Shown piece after piece: positions 10,224 through 19,618 of a DNA stretch of 64,000 bases. A model generated the notes under the pieces. It was not told where the DNA came from. It searched no databases and worked only from the letters and a program-made list of their open reading frames with translations. This DNA comes from Bolinopsis microptera (lineage: Eukaryota > Ctenophora > Tentaculata > Lobata > Bolinopsidae). The stretch spans positions 15,438,445-15,502,444 of the forward strand of contig NC_087079.1 of NCBI RefSeq assembly GCF_026151205.1, in the 5' to 3' direction. The translations under genes and the position numbers were made by a program. Position 1 is the first letter of the stretch. The number at the start of each line of letters is the position of its first letter.

Positions 10224-11294
10224 TTAAGGGTTCTCACATGTTATGTGAATACGCTGATGTTGGACAAGGCAATCTTTTCGAGAACAAGTATATGAGCATT
10301 CTGTGCACTTGTAAGACTTCTCCCCACTGTGAATTCTCTGATGTTTAATTAAATCACAATTTTTACAACAAGCATATGAGCATTCTTTGCACTTGTAGGG
10401 TTTATCCGCTGTGTGAATTCGCTGATGTTTAACTAGCTGACCTTTTTGAGCACAAGCATAGGAGCACTCCTTGCACTTGTAAGGCTTCTCCCCAGTGTGA
10501 ACTCGCTGATGTTTAATTAAATCACAATTTTGACGACAGGCATATGAGCATTCTTTGCACTTGTAGGGTTTCTCCCCTGTATGAATTCGCTGATGTTTAA
10601 CAAGATAACTTTTTTGAGAACAAATAAATGAGCATTTCTTGCACTTGTAGGGTTTCTCCCCTGTGTGAATTCGCTGATGTCTAATCAAATTACTTTTAAG
10701 AGAACAGGCAAATGAGCACTCCTTGCACATGTAAGGTCTCTCCCCTGTGTGAGTTCGCTGATGTTGAACAAGCTTCCATTTTGTAGCACAAGCATATGAG
10801 CATTCTGTGCACTTGTAAGGTTTCTCCCCTGTATGAGTTCTCTGATGCTTCACTATACTACCTTTTTTAGAACAAGCATATGAGCATTGTTCACATTTGA
10901 AAGATTTTTCTTTAGAATGAATTCTCTGATGTTTCAGAAATTGAGATTTCCAGGAGCAACCAAAGGAACAAAGATCACATTCAAAAGGTTTACTTCCATG
11001 ATGCCGTGTATTTTTAGAACTGTTTTCTTTTTCAGATATCCCAGAAGAACTCGTTGGCTCAATCGAAGTTATCTTTTCACCAGCAAAATGCTCATAGCCA
11101 TGGTGTTCTCGAATATGTTCAATAAAGTGCTCATCGTAAAGGAAATGAGCTTTACATGTGGGACAAAGAAAACCATGTGACTTCCCGTTCACTTCCTGTA
11201 GTTCAGTCTTTATCTCCTTCTTGATACCATGGTCCAGAATCTCAGTCTTCACTTCATCTTTTACAGTTTCTGATATTCCATCCTGATGTGACAT
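10224..11294 (-). CDS. C2H2 zinc-finger protein, copy 3 (356 aa, intact)
   Basis: Paralogue of copy 2 with the same architecture. It has the leader MSHQDGISETVKDEVKTE with several psi-K-x-E sites, one separate N-terminal finger (CPTCKAHFLYDEHF), a linker, and nine tandem fingers joined by TGEKP-type linkers. Differences concentrate in finger helices (TKWKL, RQNCDL, AQKGQL, CKNCDL). This suggests different DNA targets. The coding region is a single exon. The upstream minus-strand CTGTTACAGGAAGGATAAAC matches the other copies, supporting a shared upstream intron boundary. It has lost the usual 3' flank on its 3' side. Confidence 0.85.
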   Translation of the reverse strand: MSHQDGISETVKDEVKTEILDHGIKKEIKTELQEVNGKSHGFLCPTCKAHFLYDEHFIEHIREHHGYEHFAGEKITSIEPTSSSGISEKENSSKNTRHHGSKPFECDLCSFGCSWKSQFLKHQRIHSKEKSFKCEQCSYACSKKGSIVKHQRTHTGEKPYKCTECSYACATKWKLVQHQRTHTGERPYMCKECSFACSLKSNLIRHQRIHTGEKPYKCKKCSFICSQKSYLVKHQRIHTGEKPYKCKECSYACRQNCDLIKHQRVHTGEKPYKCKECSYACAQKGQLVKHQRIHTADKPYKCKECSYACCKNCDLIKHQRIHSGEKSYKCTECSYTCSRKDCLVQHQRIHITCENP

Positions 11295-11954
11295 GTTTAT
11301 CCTTCCTGTAACAGATTCGATAAGTTATACAATGTATTATATAGACCAGCAATACGAGTTCAAATACAAGGAGTGTCAACTTTACTATTTGTAATAGGGA
11401 TACAAATTTGTATTTCTTGGGATGGTTCCACAATTAGAAAGGATTTATTAAGCTATTTCAAAAAGGGCAGGGAAATCCCCTGCAGAACAATGATGGTTCT
11501 AAAAACAGACACTGTAAAATTAATTAGTATTGACTCATCTCAAGTTTACAAAATCATACCTACAATAAATTATAAAACAGTCAAGTTTTAATATCAAAAT
11601 TTAAAAGTAAAACCACTTTGTATAATGATCACACGCTGTTAATTATAAGCCCACCTGCACAGGGCCACAAGCAGTGCATTTTTCCAGTAAATTTAAATTT
11701 AAGGGCCAGATTTAAAAAACACACGTGGTAACACATATTCCGTATCTGCAGTTACTCTAGAATAAACTTTCAAATTTGGATTAAGTAATATTTGCATTCC
11801 TCAGCATCAATAATCTAATAAAAGTTAAAAGTGACACAAAACTACTTTTATTTTCCAACGTTTCCTCTCAATAAGAACTTGTTCGCATTTTTGTTTTAGA
11901 AGAATTGATTTACAAGTGCAGGCGATTTAAAAGTCATTGTATTTTAAGGGATTC
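11295..11954 (-). repeat. Zinc-finger spacer unit (leader block plus next gene's 3' flank)
   Basis: Nearly the same sequence as 18050-18710, in the same order. It shares CTTGGGATGGTTCCACAATT, GGGCAGGGAAATCCCCTGC, ACAGACACTGTAAAATTAAT and CCACCTGCACAGGGCCACA. The long match shows that copies 3/4 and 4/5 are separated by the same duplicated spacer. The duplication predates or spans the LINE insertion in copy 4. Confidence 0.8.
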
Positions 11955-12476
11955 TCACCTGTGTAAACAGTGGACGAGCTTATGTCTAACTAAAGTACCT
12001 CTTTGGGAACAAGCATATGAGCATTCTGTGCACTTGTAAGGTTTCTCCCCTGTGTGAATTCGCTGATGTTTAACTAGATCATTTTTTCTGACACAAGCAT
12101 ATGAGCAATCTTTGCATTTGAAGGGTTTGTCGCCTGTGTGAATTCGCTGATGTTCAACAAGATCATTTTTTTGATAACAAGAATATGAGCAATCTTTGCA
12201 TCTAAAGGGTTTTTCACCTGTGTGAATTCTCTGATGTTGAAATAGGCCACTTTTTCGAGAACAAGCATATGAGCAATCTTTGCATCTAAAGGGTTTTTCA
12301 CCTGTGTGAATTTTCTGATGTTGAAATAGGCCACTTTTTCGAGAACAAGCATATGAGCATTCTGTGCACTTGTAAGGTTTCTCCCCTGTATGAATTCGCT
12401 GATGTTTAACAAGGTCACTTTTTTGAGAACAAGCATATGAGCATTCTTTGCATTTATAGGGTTTCTCCCCTGTGTG
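11955..12476 (-). pseudogene. Zinc-finger copy 4, 3' part (separated by LINE)
   Basis: Six C2H2 fingers and the family C-terminus (GTLVRHKLVHCLHR). It has no start of its own, and the upstream reading runs into antisense LINE sequence. The other part of the gene is at 17506-18049. The break lies in the histidine/linker of a finger and is flanked by TGTG on each side (12473-12476, 17506-17509), the LINE target duplication. Together the parts would make a gene with the family's ten fingers. Each half alone is out of context. Confidence 0.85.
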
Positions 12477-13460
12477 CTTATTGACACAATTGTTCCTAAA
12501 ATACCTTCTCCAGTGAATGATAGGAATATCAAGATTAACTCGTGTCTCATTAGTAAGTATAGCTCTGGTGCTAACCACATTCCAATGCACAGAGATGATG
12601 AGCCTGTGATTGATCCCGAATCTCACATCCTTACGATCTCACTAGGAGCTGCCCGTACCATGTCCTTCTGCAATAATGATGACAGCCAATCAGAAGATCT
12701 CCCCCTTCAGGACAACAGCTTGTTAGTCACAACGAGATATGCGCAGGACTTTTGGAAACACGGGATCCTCCCAGACGAGAATGTCTCCACAGAGAGAGTG
12801 AGCCTGACCTTTAGACACATTTCTCCTCACTTCATCAATTCGACCATCATTCTGGGTGATTCAAACACCTCCAGGATGACATTTGGTGACTCAGTAGGTA
12901 CCTTTGGTCGTTGGGTCCCTGGGAAGCGTGTTTTGGTAGGTCACATGGAGGCTCTCCCTGATGCAATTGAGATTGGCCCTTACCGTAATATTGTCATCCA
13001 TACTGGAATCAACAGTATTAACTCCCGGTCTCATCCACGATCAGAAGCCTACCTCCTCCATGTCCTCGAATCCAAGTGCAGAGACATTACTGAAACCTAC
13101 CCCAAATCCAAAATCCACTTGTCAATGTTACTTCCAACTAGACTAAACTCTCTAAATAGAAAAGTTGAAAGCTTTAATCGGGGCATCCTCGATGTGTCTT
13201 ATCAGCAAAGAAACATTTTTATTATTGATAACTCTATTTTTGGTCGCCAGCTCTCTGATGAGTATGGCAGATGGGATATTGCTGCAAATGGCCCTCTTAC
13301 CTCAGATATTGTCCACCTTGGTAAAAGTGGTATCCGTAAATTTGCTGCGAATATTAAGGAATCTGTAGCTGGCAGAAGGAGTAGCCAGTCTAGAGCACGT
13401 TTTAACACCAGTCAGGGGAACTTCGGCGGAGCGGTAGAGGGTGGTAGGCGCCCACCATAA
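12477..13460 (+). CDS. LINE ORF1: AlkB-like dioxygenase fused to SGNH esterase
   Basis: Residue numbers count the GTG at 12474 as residue 1; that codon belongs to the target duplication, so the real N-terminus is missing. Residues about 20-116 form the core of an AlkB-like 2-oxoglutarate/Fe(II) dioxygenase. They contain CLISKYSSG, the iron ligands H39-x-D41 in MHRDDEP, HILTISLG, the distal iron ligand H96 in FWKHGILP, and the 2-oxoglutarate arginines R108 and R114 in ERVSLTFR. R-x5-R is the AlkB signature. AlkB enzymes remove methyl groups from DNA or RNA bases. Residues about 123-295 form an SGNH/GDSL esterase: ILGDSNTSR (Ser130), HTGINSIN (Gly178, Asn180), DIVHLG (Asp278, His281). The C-terminal 30 residues are basic and glycine-rich. 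Esterase domains are known in CR1 ORF1; the AlkB fusion I infer from motifs. Confidence 0.85.
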   Translation, partial: LIDTIVPKIPSPVNDRNIKINSCLISKYSSGANHIPMHRDDEPVIDPESHILTISLGAARTMSFCNNDDSQSEDLPLQDNSLLVTTRYAQDFWKHGILPDENVSTERVSLTFRHISPHFINSTIILGDSNTSRMTFGDSVGTFGRWVPGKRVLVGHMEALPDAIEIGPYRNIVIHTGINSINSRSHPRSEAYLLHVLESKCRDITETYPKSKIHLSMLLPTRLNSLNRKVESFNRGILDVSYQQRNIFIIDNSIFGRQLSDEYGRWDIAANGPLTSDIVHLGKSGIRKFAANIKESVAGRRSSQSRARFNTSQGNFGGAVEGGRRPP

Positions 13461-13462
13461 TT

Positions 13463-16400
13463 ATGATGATCAAACAACCACAAATTACTAAGAATGTTTG
13501 CAAGGGATGCAATAAATTTATCTCAACACACCACAAAATTTTGAACTGTAGCTCCTGTGGAACAGTTACTCACTCTAAATGTGCCAAAAATCTCTTCCAA
13601 TACAGCCACACCAATGATAGCTGGCAATGCTACATCTGCATCGCCAGCTTACCACAACGGTACTGCCCATTTGCTTCTGCACTTATACGTGACAAACATG
13701 ACCCAGTCCACCTTGATGAAATTGAAGATGTTTCTGAAATCAATGAAATCCATAAAAGCTGTAAAAATTATGATCATAAAAGCTTTAAGAACCTCATAAA
13801 GCTGTATCATAGAAATGGGCAGAACCTTACTGGTATTTTTAACAATATTGATGGAAATGCTGCAAATTTTGATACATTTGTCACAGAAATCTCACAGTAC
13901 AGTCATCCAGTCTCGTTTATTGGCTTGGCTGAGACAAATATTGATGCAAACCTCAAAGACCTGTATAGGATACCCGGTTATCTCTCTGAATACACCAATA
14001 AATTACGTGACAAATCTAAAGGTAGTGGAGTGGGAATTTACATCAATGAGTCACTTACTTACACCCGTATTGACAAACTATGTATGTGTAGCCCTAACCT
14101 TGAATCAGTGTTTGTCTCCATAACAAACGTTGGCAGGCCCCAAACAGTTGGCGTCCTATACAGACCACCTGGTGGATCTGACAAAGATGCCCTACACGAA
14201 TTTGAGAGCCTTCTTAATCAGGTTCCTGATAGGAACGTTATCCTGCTTGGAGATTTCAACTTTAATCTATTTAATAAAGGCTCTGCCAGCTTTGAAAACA
14301 TTTTATATGGAAATAACTTCATCCCACTTATATCACTGGCAACGCACCATAAACCAGGCTGTGTCCCATCGCTTATTGACAATATTCTGACAAACTCCAC
14401 TGACAATATTGTGTCAGCTGGACTACTGGATACCAGGGTTTCGCATCACTCTCCAATTTTCTGTATTCTCGAATGTAGCATACCTGAAGAACCAGAACTT
14501 GACCCTTGTAAACCAAAATACGACTACTGTGAATCTAATATGACCAAGTTCTTAGAAGATATTCAAACAAATTTTTGTGGGCAGGTGTGCTACAACGTAG
14601 AAAACTTTGAAGTTTTTGCAAATAAGATAAAACTTTTGATCGAAGAAAATTTTTTAATTGAATCTGAATCGTTCAAAAAGTCAAAAAGAAATATGATTGC
14701 AAACCCTTGGATCACACCAGGGATCATTGCATCAGTGAAAAAGAAAGAATATCTTTACAAGCAGTGGAAGAGTACAATTAAGGAACCCAACCCTCTTGGA
14801 GACTCTGATCTATACTTAACCTATAGTAAATTCCGTCGACAGTTAAAATACATTATCAGATCTGCCAAGAAATTGTACTATTGCAGAAAATTCTCAAAAG
14901 TCTCAGGTAATATGAAGCAAACATGGGCACTGATCAATGAACTGAGGGGAAAAACAAAAACTGGAATAAAGGCCTCGTTCAAAATAGATGGTAGTTTAGT
15001 AAAAGACAAGCGTGTCATATCGAATGGCTTTAACATGTTCTTCTCTTCCATTGCAGGTAAACTTAATGCGAAGCTCTGCTCCTCCAAACCGATAAGTCGT
15101 GACACAGCTTGCCAGAGGCCCCTTAATTATAAGAACTACTTTAACAAAAGAGTTACCAACAGTATGTTCTTAAACCCCTGTGATTCTGAGGAAATCGAAA
15201 AAATTGTTAAAACCTTCCAGGGTGACAAGGCTAGTGACATATCAATAGCTGTTCTTAAGAAATGTTGCACTACAATCTCTAAGCACCTAGCTGGTTTCCT
15301 AAACTCATTCATGAAGCTGGGTCTATTTCCAAATATTCTCAAAATAGGTAAGGTCACCCCCGTATTTAAGAAAGGAGACCCACAGCTGTTTGATAACTAC
15401 AGGCCTATATCCATTCTACCTATCTTTGGTAAGATATTTGAAAAAGTAATTTACTGCCGACTATATAGCTTCTTTACTTCACATATGGTCATATACGATA
15501 AACAGTTTGGATTCAGATCCAACCACTCAACGGCACATGCCATCAATTACTCCATTGACCACATTCTTAAAAACCTAGAAAGTAAGAATCATGTAATTGG
15601 CATATTCATTGACTTAAGCAAAGCGTTTGACACAATCGACCACAGAAAATTACTTGTCAAACTTGAACACTATGGCATAAGAGGGCCCTGTCTTGACCTA
15701 ATTGAAAGCTATTTGTGTAACCGACAGCAGTATGTTGATTTCCAAAATACACACTCTGATCACTGCAAAATTGAATATGGGGTACCACAGGGATCAGTTC
15801 TAGGCCCTCTCCTCTTCTTACTCTACATTAATGACATTACCAACTCTAGCAAACTTGGACACTTCATACTGTTTGCAGATGACACGAACATATTTGTTGC
15901 TGGAAAAACTGAACAAGAAGCCTATTTGAATGCTAATAAAGTACTTGAATCTGTAAATGACTATATGGAATCTAACTTGCTGCACATTAACCAAAGCAAA
16001 TCGGTCTACATGTTATTCAGACCTGGCCGGTACTCGTCCTGTGCACGTGCTCGTGAATATGGCTCTGAGAACTCACTCACGTTATCAGGCAACACGCTTA
16101 CACGAGTAGATAAAGTGAGATTCCTTGGTGTTATCATAGACCATGAACTATCCTGGGAACCCCAACTAGATAACATAAAAAGTAAACTAACTACAAGTAT
16201 AGCTATAATTAAACGTATTATGAAGTTTATTCCAGAAACAGAGTACCATAAGCTGTATGACTCCCTATTCAAGTCTCATATGAGCTACTGTATCAGTAGC
16301 TGGGGTGGTGTCACACCTTATAGACTATCTAAACTGTTCTCCATCCAAAAAAGATGTGTACGCCTTCTATTTGGAAGCAAACCAAGCTTTGACCGGGCAG

Positions 16401-16909
16401 AGTATTATGAAACATGTGCACGTGCAAGACCATACAGTGAACACATCGCAAAAAGGAGCTTTGCTTTGGAAAACACTAAGCCAATATTCAATACCGAGAA
16501 AATCATGTCAATCCACAACCTGTACACCCAACATATATCCACTGAACTGTTTAAAATCTTGAAACTGCATCAACCTATCTCTCTGACAAGTTTATTCCAA
16601 ACAAGTTCCAGAGCATGTAGCCAAACTATGCGGGTCCCCCGACACAAACTTGAAATTTCTAAACACAATTTTGTCTTCAAAGGTACGACTATATGGAACA
16701 GTTTGGTTGATAAAATATTCGACAAATGCACTCCTAATGAAAACAATGTCATGGTCCCTGGCTCTAGTAAATTTTCCGACCTTTCCTCCCCCATCTCAAT
16801 TATCAAGAGCCGTATCAAAAAGCTCTTACTTGAAACCCAGCAATTGACAACACCTGGGCGTGAAATTGAGTGCCTCCCCCTAAATAGCTGGGGCATTGAA
16901 CCAGCTTAG
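13463..16909 (+). CDS. LINE ORF2: PHD finger, APE endonuclease, reverse transcriptase (1148 aa)
   Basis: Replication protein of the LINE. Residues 13-59 are a PHD finger: C13/C16, C29/C32, H37/C40, C56/C59. An apurinic-like endonuclease follows (about 110-330) with GLAETNID, VGVLYRPPGG, LLGDFNFNLF, PSLIDNIL and SHHSPIF. A linker leads to the reverse transcriptase (about 600-870) with VTPVFKKGD, NYRPISILP, FGFRSNHST, FIDLSKAFDTIDH, GVPQGSVLGP and the catalytic FADDT (FADD at 804-807). The C-terminal region has the usual CR1/L2-type extension. The frame is intact. The ATG is two bases after the ORF1 stop, suggesting reinitiation after termination. Motifs place it in the CR1 group, and the PHD finger is also known from CR1 elements. 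Confidence 0.92.
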   Translation: MMIKQPQITKNVCKGCNKFISTHHKILNCSSCGTVTHSKCAKNLFQYSHTNDSWQCYICIASLPQRYCPFASALIRDKHDPVHLDEIEDVSEINEIHKSCKNYDHKSFKNLIKLYHRNGQNLTGIFNNIDGNAANFDTFVTEISQYSHPVSFIGLAETNIDANLKDLYRIPGYLSEYTNKLRDKSKGSGVGIYINESLTYTRIDKLCMCSPNLESVFVSITNVGRPQTVGVLYRPPGGSDKDALHEFESLLNQVPDRNVILLGDFNFNLFNKGSASFENILYGNNFIPLISLATHHKPGCVPSLIDNILTNSTDNIVSAGLLDTRVSHHSPIFCILECSIPEEPELDPCKPKYDYCESNMTKFLEDIQTNFCGQVCYNVENFEVFANKIKLLIEENFLIESESFKKSKRNMIANPWITPGIIASVKKKEYLYKQWKSTIKEPNPLGDSDLYLTYSKFRRQLKYIIRSAKKLYYCRKFSKVSGNMKQTWALINELRGKTKTGIKASFKIDGSLVKDKRVISNGFNMFFSSIAGKLNAKLCSSKPISRDTACQRPLNYKNYFNKRVTNSMFLNPCDSEEIEKIVKTFQGDKASDISIAVLKKCCTTISKHLAGFLNSFMKLGLFPNILKIGKVTPVFKKGDPQLFDNYRPISILPIFGKIFEKVIYCRLYSFFTSHMVIYDKQFGFRSNHSTAHAINYSIDHILKNLESKNHVIGIFIDLSKAFDTIDHRKLLVKLEHYGIRGPCLDLIESYLCNRQQYVDFQNTHSDHCKIEYGVPQGSVLGPLLFLLYINDITNSSKLGHFILFADDTNIFVAGKTEQEAYLNANKVLESVNDYMESNLLHINQSKSVYMLFRPGRYSSCARAREYGSENSLTLSGNTLTRVDKVRFLGVIIDHELSWEPQLDNIKSKLTTSIAIIKRIMKFIPETEYHKLYDSLFKSHMSYCISSWGGVTPYRLSKLFSIQKRCVRLLFGSKPSFDRAEYYETCARARPYSEHIAKRSFALENTKPIFNTEKIMSIHNLYTQHISTELFKILKLHQPISLTSLFQTSSRACSQTMRVPRHKLEISKHNFVFKGTTIWNSLVDKIFDKCTPNENNVMVPGSSKFSDLSSPISIIKSRIKKLLLETQQLTTPGREIECLPLNSWGIEPA

Positions 16910-17469
16910 TCAATCAGCATCCCATCCCTTGCATACAACTAATTACAAAAGCGCTAATTATACCTGTTTCAAAAGCATCCTGTCTGGAAGTTCCCTGACT
17001 GCCGTGTGAATCTTTGGATCTATTTTTGGATCTATTTTTATATTGATATGATTTTTATATACCTATATATTCCTCGCATAATTTCCATGTCCGCCTGAAC
17101 AAACCTGGCACCATCAAATCTTACTCTAGAAACCCCAGAACTCATCAAGCCTAGTCTGAATTCAAAACTAGTTGACCAGCTACGTACAGTTTCCTGGACA
17201 ACTGGAACCTTTTGGGCCATGCACAAGCCAATAGCATGTATGGTCCTGCAGTGGGGTCTCCTTGTCCTGGGATCTGTGTTTTGATCCGTCTTTTCTTAAA
17301 ATTTTCCATTTGTGTCACTTAGAATCACCTTTTAAAATGTTAATCGACACCACTGGTCCTAGTTAAATTTAGCCATGGCACGACTACTCGAACGTAACAG
17401 TTAAATAGGTGTGACATACTATTATATTCTTATAATTATATCATATGAATTGATTGCACTGCTAATAAA
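16910..17469 (+). other. 3' UTR of the CR1-like LINE
   Basis: About 560 non-coding bases after the ORF2 stop. There is a short duplication TGGATCTATTTTT near 17017-17039. Otherwise no feature is seen before the terminal 18-bp repeats. Confidence 0.75.
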
Positions 17470-17505
17470 TAAAATACTTTGTTTTACTAAAATACTTTGT
17501 TTTAC
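17470..17505 (+). repeat. Terminal 18-bp tandem repeat of the LINE
   Basis: Two exact copies of TAAAATACTTTGTTTTAC that end precisely at the TGTG target duplication. In CR1-group LINEs such 3' repeats form during target-primed reverse transcription. Confidence 0.9.
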
Positions 17506-18049
17506 TGTGAATTCGCTGATGTTTAACAAGGTCACTTTTTTGAGAACAAGCAAATGAACAATCCTTGCACTTGTAGGGCTTCTCTCCTGTGTGAATTCGC
17601 TGATGCCTCACTAGACTACCTTTTTCAGAACAAGCATATGAGCACTGTTCACATTTGAAAGGTTTTTCTTTAGAATGAACTCGCTCATGTTTCAGAAATT
17701 GAGATTTGTAGGAGCAACAAAAGGAACAAAGATCACATTTAAAAGGTTTACTAACATTCGGTGTATTTTTAGAACTGTTTTCTTTTTGTGATATCCCAGA
17801 AGAACTCGTTGGAACATTAGAAGTCATCTTTTCACCAGCAAAATTCTCATTGTCATGGTGTTCTCGAATATGTTCAATAAAGTACTCAACGTAAAGGAAA
17901 TGAGCTTTACATGTGGGACAAAGAAAACCATGTGTCATCCCGTTGACTTCCTGTATTTTAGTCTTTATCTCCTTCTTGATAACATGGTCCAGAATCTCGG
18001 TCTTCACTTCATCTTTTACATTTTGTGATATTTTATCCTGATCTGACAT
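17506..18049 (-). pseudogene. Zinc-finger copy 4, 5' part (separated by LINE)
   Basis: Starts at 18049 with the family leader (MSDQDKISQNVKDEVKTE), the psi-K-x-E sites and the separate N-terminal finger. Three array fingers follow, and the gene is cut at KHQRIH by the LINE. The reading then runs through the LINE's 3' terminal repeats and stops at about 17462, adding a short lysine/tyrosine tail. It could still yield a four-finger protein of about 195 residues. The remaining six fingers are at 11955-12476. Confidence 0.85.
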
Positions 18050-18710
18050 GGTGATCCTTCCTGTAACAGATTTAATAAGTTAGGTATACAATGTATTATA
18101 TAGACCAGCAATACGAGTTCAAACAGAAAAGGAGTGTCAACTTTACTATTTGTAATAGAGATACAAATTTGTATTTCTTGGGATGGTTCCACAATTAGAA
18201 AGGATTTATTAAGCTATTTCAAAAGGGGCAGGGAAATCCCCTGCGGGAAAATGATGGTTCTAAAAACAGACACTGTAAAATTAATTAGTATTGACTCATC
18301 TCAAGATTACAAAATCATACCTCCAATAAATTATTTAAACAGTTTTTTAATATCAAAATTTAAAAGTAAAACCACTTTGTATAATGATCACATGCTGTTA
18401 ATTATAAGCCCACCTGCACAGGGCCACAAGTAGTGCATTTTCCAGTACATTTAAATTAAAGGGCATGATTTAAAAAACACAAGTGGTAACACATATTCCA
18501 TATCTGCAGTTACTCTAGAATAAACTTTCAAATTTTGATTAAATAATATTTGCATCCCTCAGCATCAATAATCTAATAAAAGTTAAAAGTGACACAAAAC
18601 TACTTTTATTTTCCAACGTTTCCTCTCAATAAAAACTTGTTCGCATTTTTGTTTTAGAAGAATTGATTTAAATTTAAATGAATTTAAAGTCCTTGCATTT
18701 TAAGGGATTC
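18050..18710 (-). repeat. Zinc-finger spacer unit between copies 4 and 5
   Basis: Duplicate of 11295-11954: leader block of copy 4 followed by the 3' flank of copy 5. It includes the conserved CTGTTACAGGAAGGATC-type splice acceptor on the minus strand and the ACAATGTATTATATAGACCAG block. No separate gene is seen. Confidence 0.8.
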
Positions 18711-19618
18711 TCACCTGTGTAAACAGTGGACGAGCTTATGTCTAACTAAAGTACCTCTTTGGGAACAAGCATATGAGCATTCTGTGCACTTGTAAGGTTT
18801 CTCCCCTGTGTGAATTCGCTGATGTTTAACTAGATCATTTTTTCTGACACAAGCATATGAGCAATCTATGCATTTGAAGGGTTTGTTGCCTGTGTGAATT
18901 CGCTGATGTTGAACTAAGTGACATTTTTGAGTACAAGCATATGAACATTCCTTGCACTTGTAGAGTTTCTCCCCTGTGTGTTTTCGCTGATGTTCAACTA
19001 GTTGATCTTTTCGAGAACAAGCATATAAGCATTCTCTGCACATGTAGGATTTTTCCCCTGTGTGAATTCGCTGATGTTTAACTAGATCATATTTTCGAAA
19101 ACAAGCATATGAGCAATCCTTGCACTTGTAGTTGTAGGGCTTTTCCTCTTTGTGAGTTCGCTGATGCCTCACTAGATTACCTTTTTTAGAAGAAGTATAT
19201 GAGCACTGTTCACATTTAAAAAGTTTTCCTTTAGAATGAACTCTCTGATGTTTCATAAATTCATATTTGTAGGAAAAAGAAAAGGAACAAAGATCACATT
19301 TAAAAGGTTTACTTCCATGTTTTGTATTTTTAGTAGTACTGTTTTCTTTTTGTGATATCCCAGAATAGAAGAATTCGTTGGCTCATTGGAAGTTATCTTT
19401 TCGCCAGCAAAATGCTCATAGTCATGGTGTTCTCGAATATGTTCAACAAAGTGCTCATCGTAAAGGAAATGAGCTTTACATGTGGGACAAAGAAAACCAT
19501 GTGACTTCCCGTTGACTTCCTGTATTTCAGTCTTTATCTCCTTCTTGATAATATGGTCCAGAATCTCGGTCTTCACTTCAACTTTTACAGTTTCTGATCT
19601 TCTATCCTGACATGACAT
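18711..19618 (-). pseudogene. C2H2 zinc-finger gene, copy 5 (frameshifted)
   Basis: The start at 19618 gives the family leader and N-terminal finger. After a serine codon near 19370 the frame changes, because the sequence reads TTCTATTCTGGG where the other copies read TTCTGGG: a 5-base partial duplication. In the first frame translation ends at 19253. The finger array continues in another frame from about 19256 to 18711 with six clear fingers plus a weak one upstream. One linker (KEEKPYNYKCKDC) has two extra residues. It is either a pseudogene or a sequence error. The array itself is otherwise well kept. Confidence 0.8.

Larger units (their letters stand above)
12477..17505 (+). mobile_element. 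CR1-like LINE with AlkB-SGNH ORF1 and PHD-EN-RT ORF2
   Basis: Non-LTR retrotransposon inserted into zinc-finger copy 4, with a 4-bp TGTG target duplication. It is 5'-truncated: coding sequence begins at the first base (12477) and no start codon precedes it. ORF1 ends at 13460 and ORF2 begins at 13463. The 3' UTR is about 600 bases. The 3' end is two exact copies of TAAAATACTTTGTTTTAC (17470-17487, 17488-17505), ending exactly at the target duplication. Short tandem repeats instead of poly(A) are typical of CR1/L2-group LINEs. Both ORFs are open, so the copy is young. Confidence 0.9.

Noticed and set aside
12074-12580. 168-codon minus-strand frame over the zinc-finger 3' part
   Set aside because: Out-of-frame reading of the finger repeats (periodic ISEFTQGRNP); not a separate protein.
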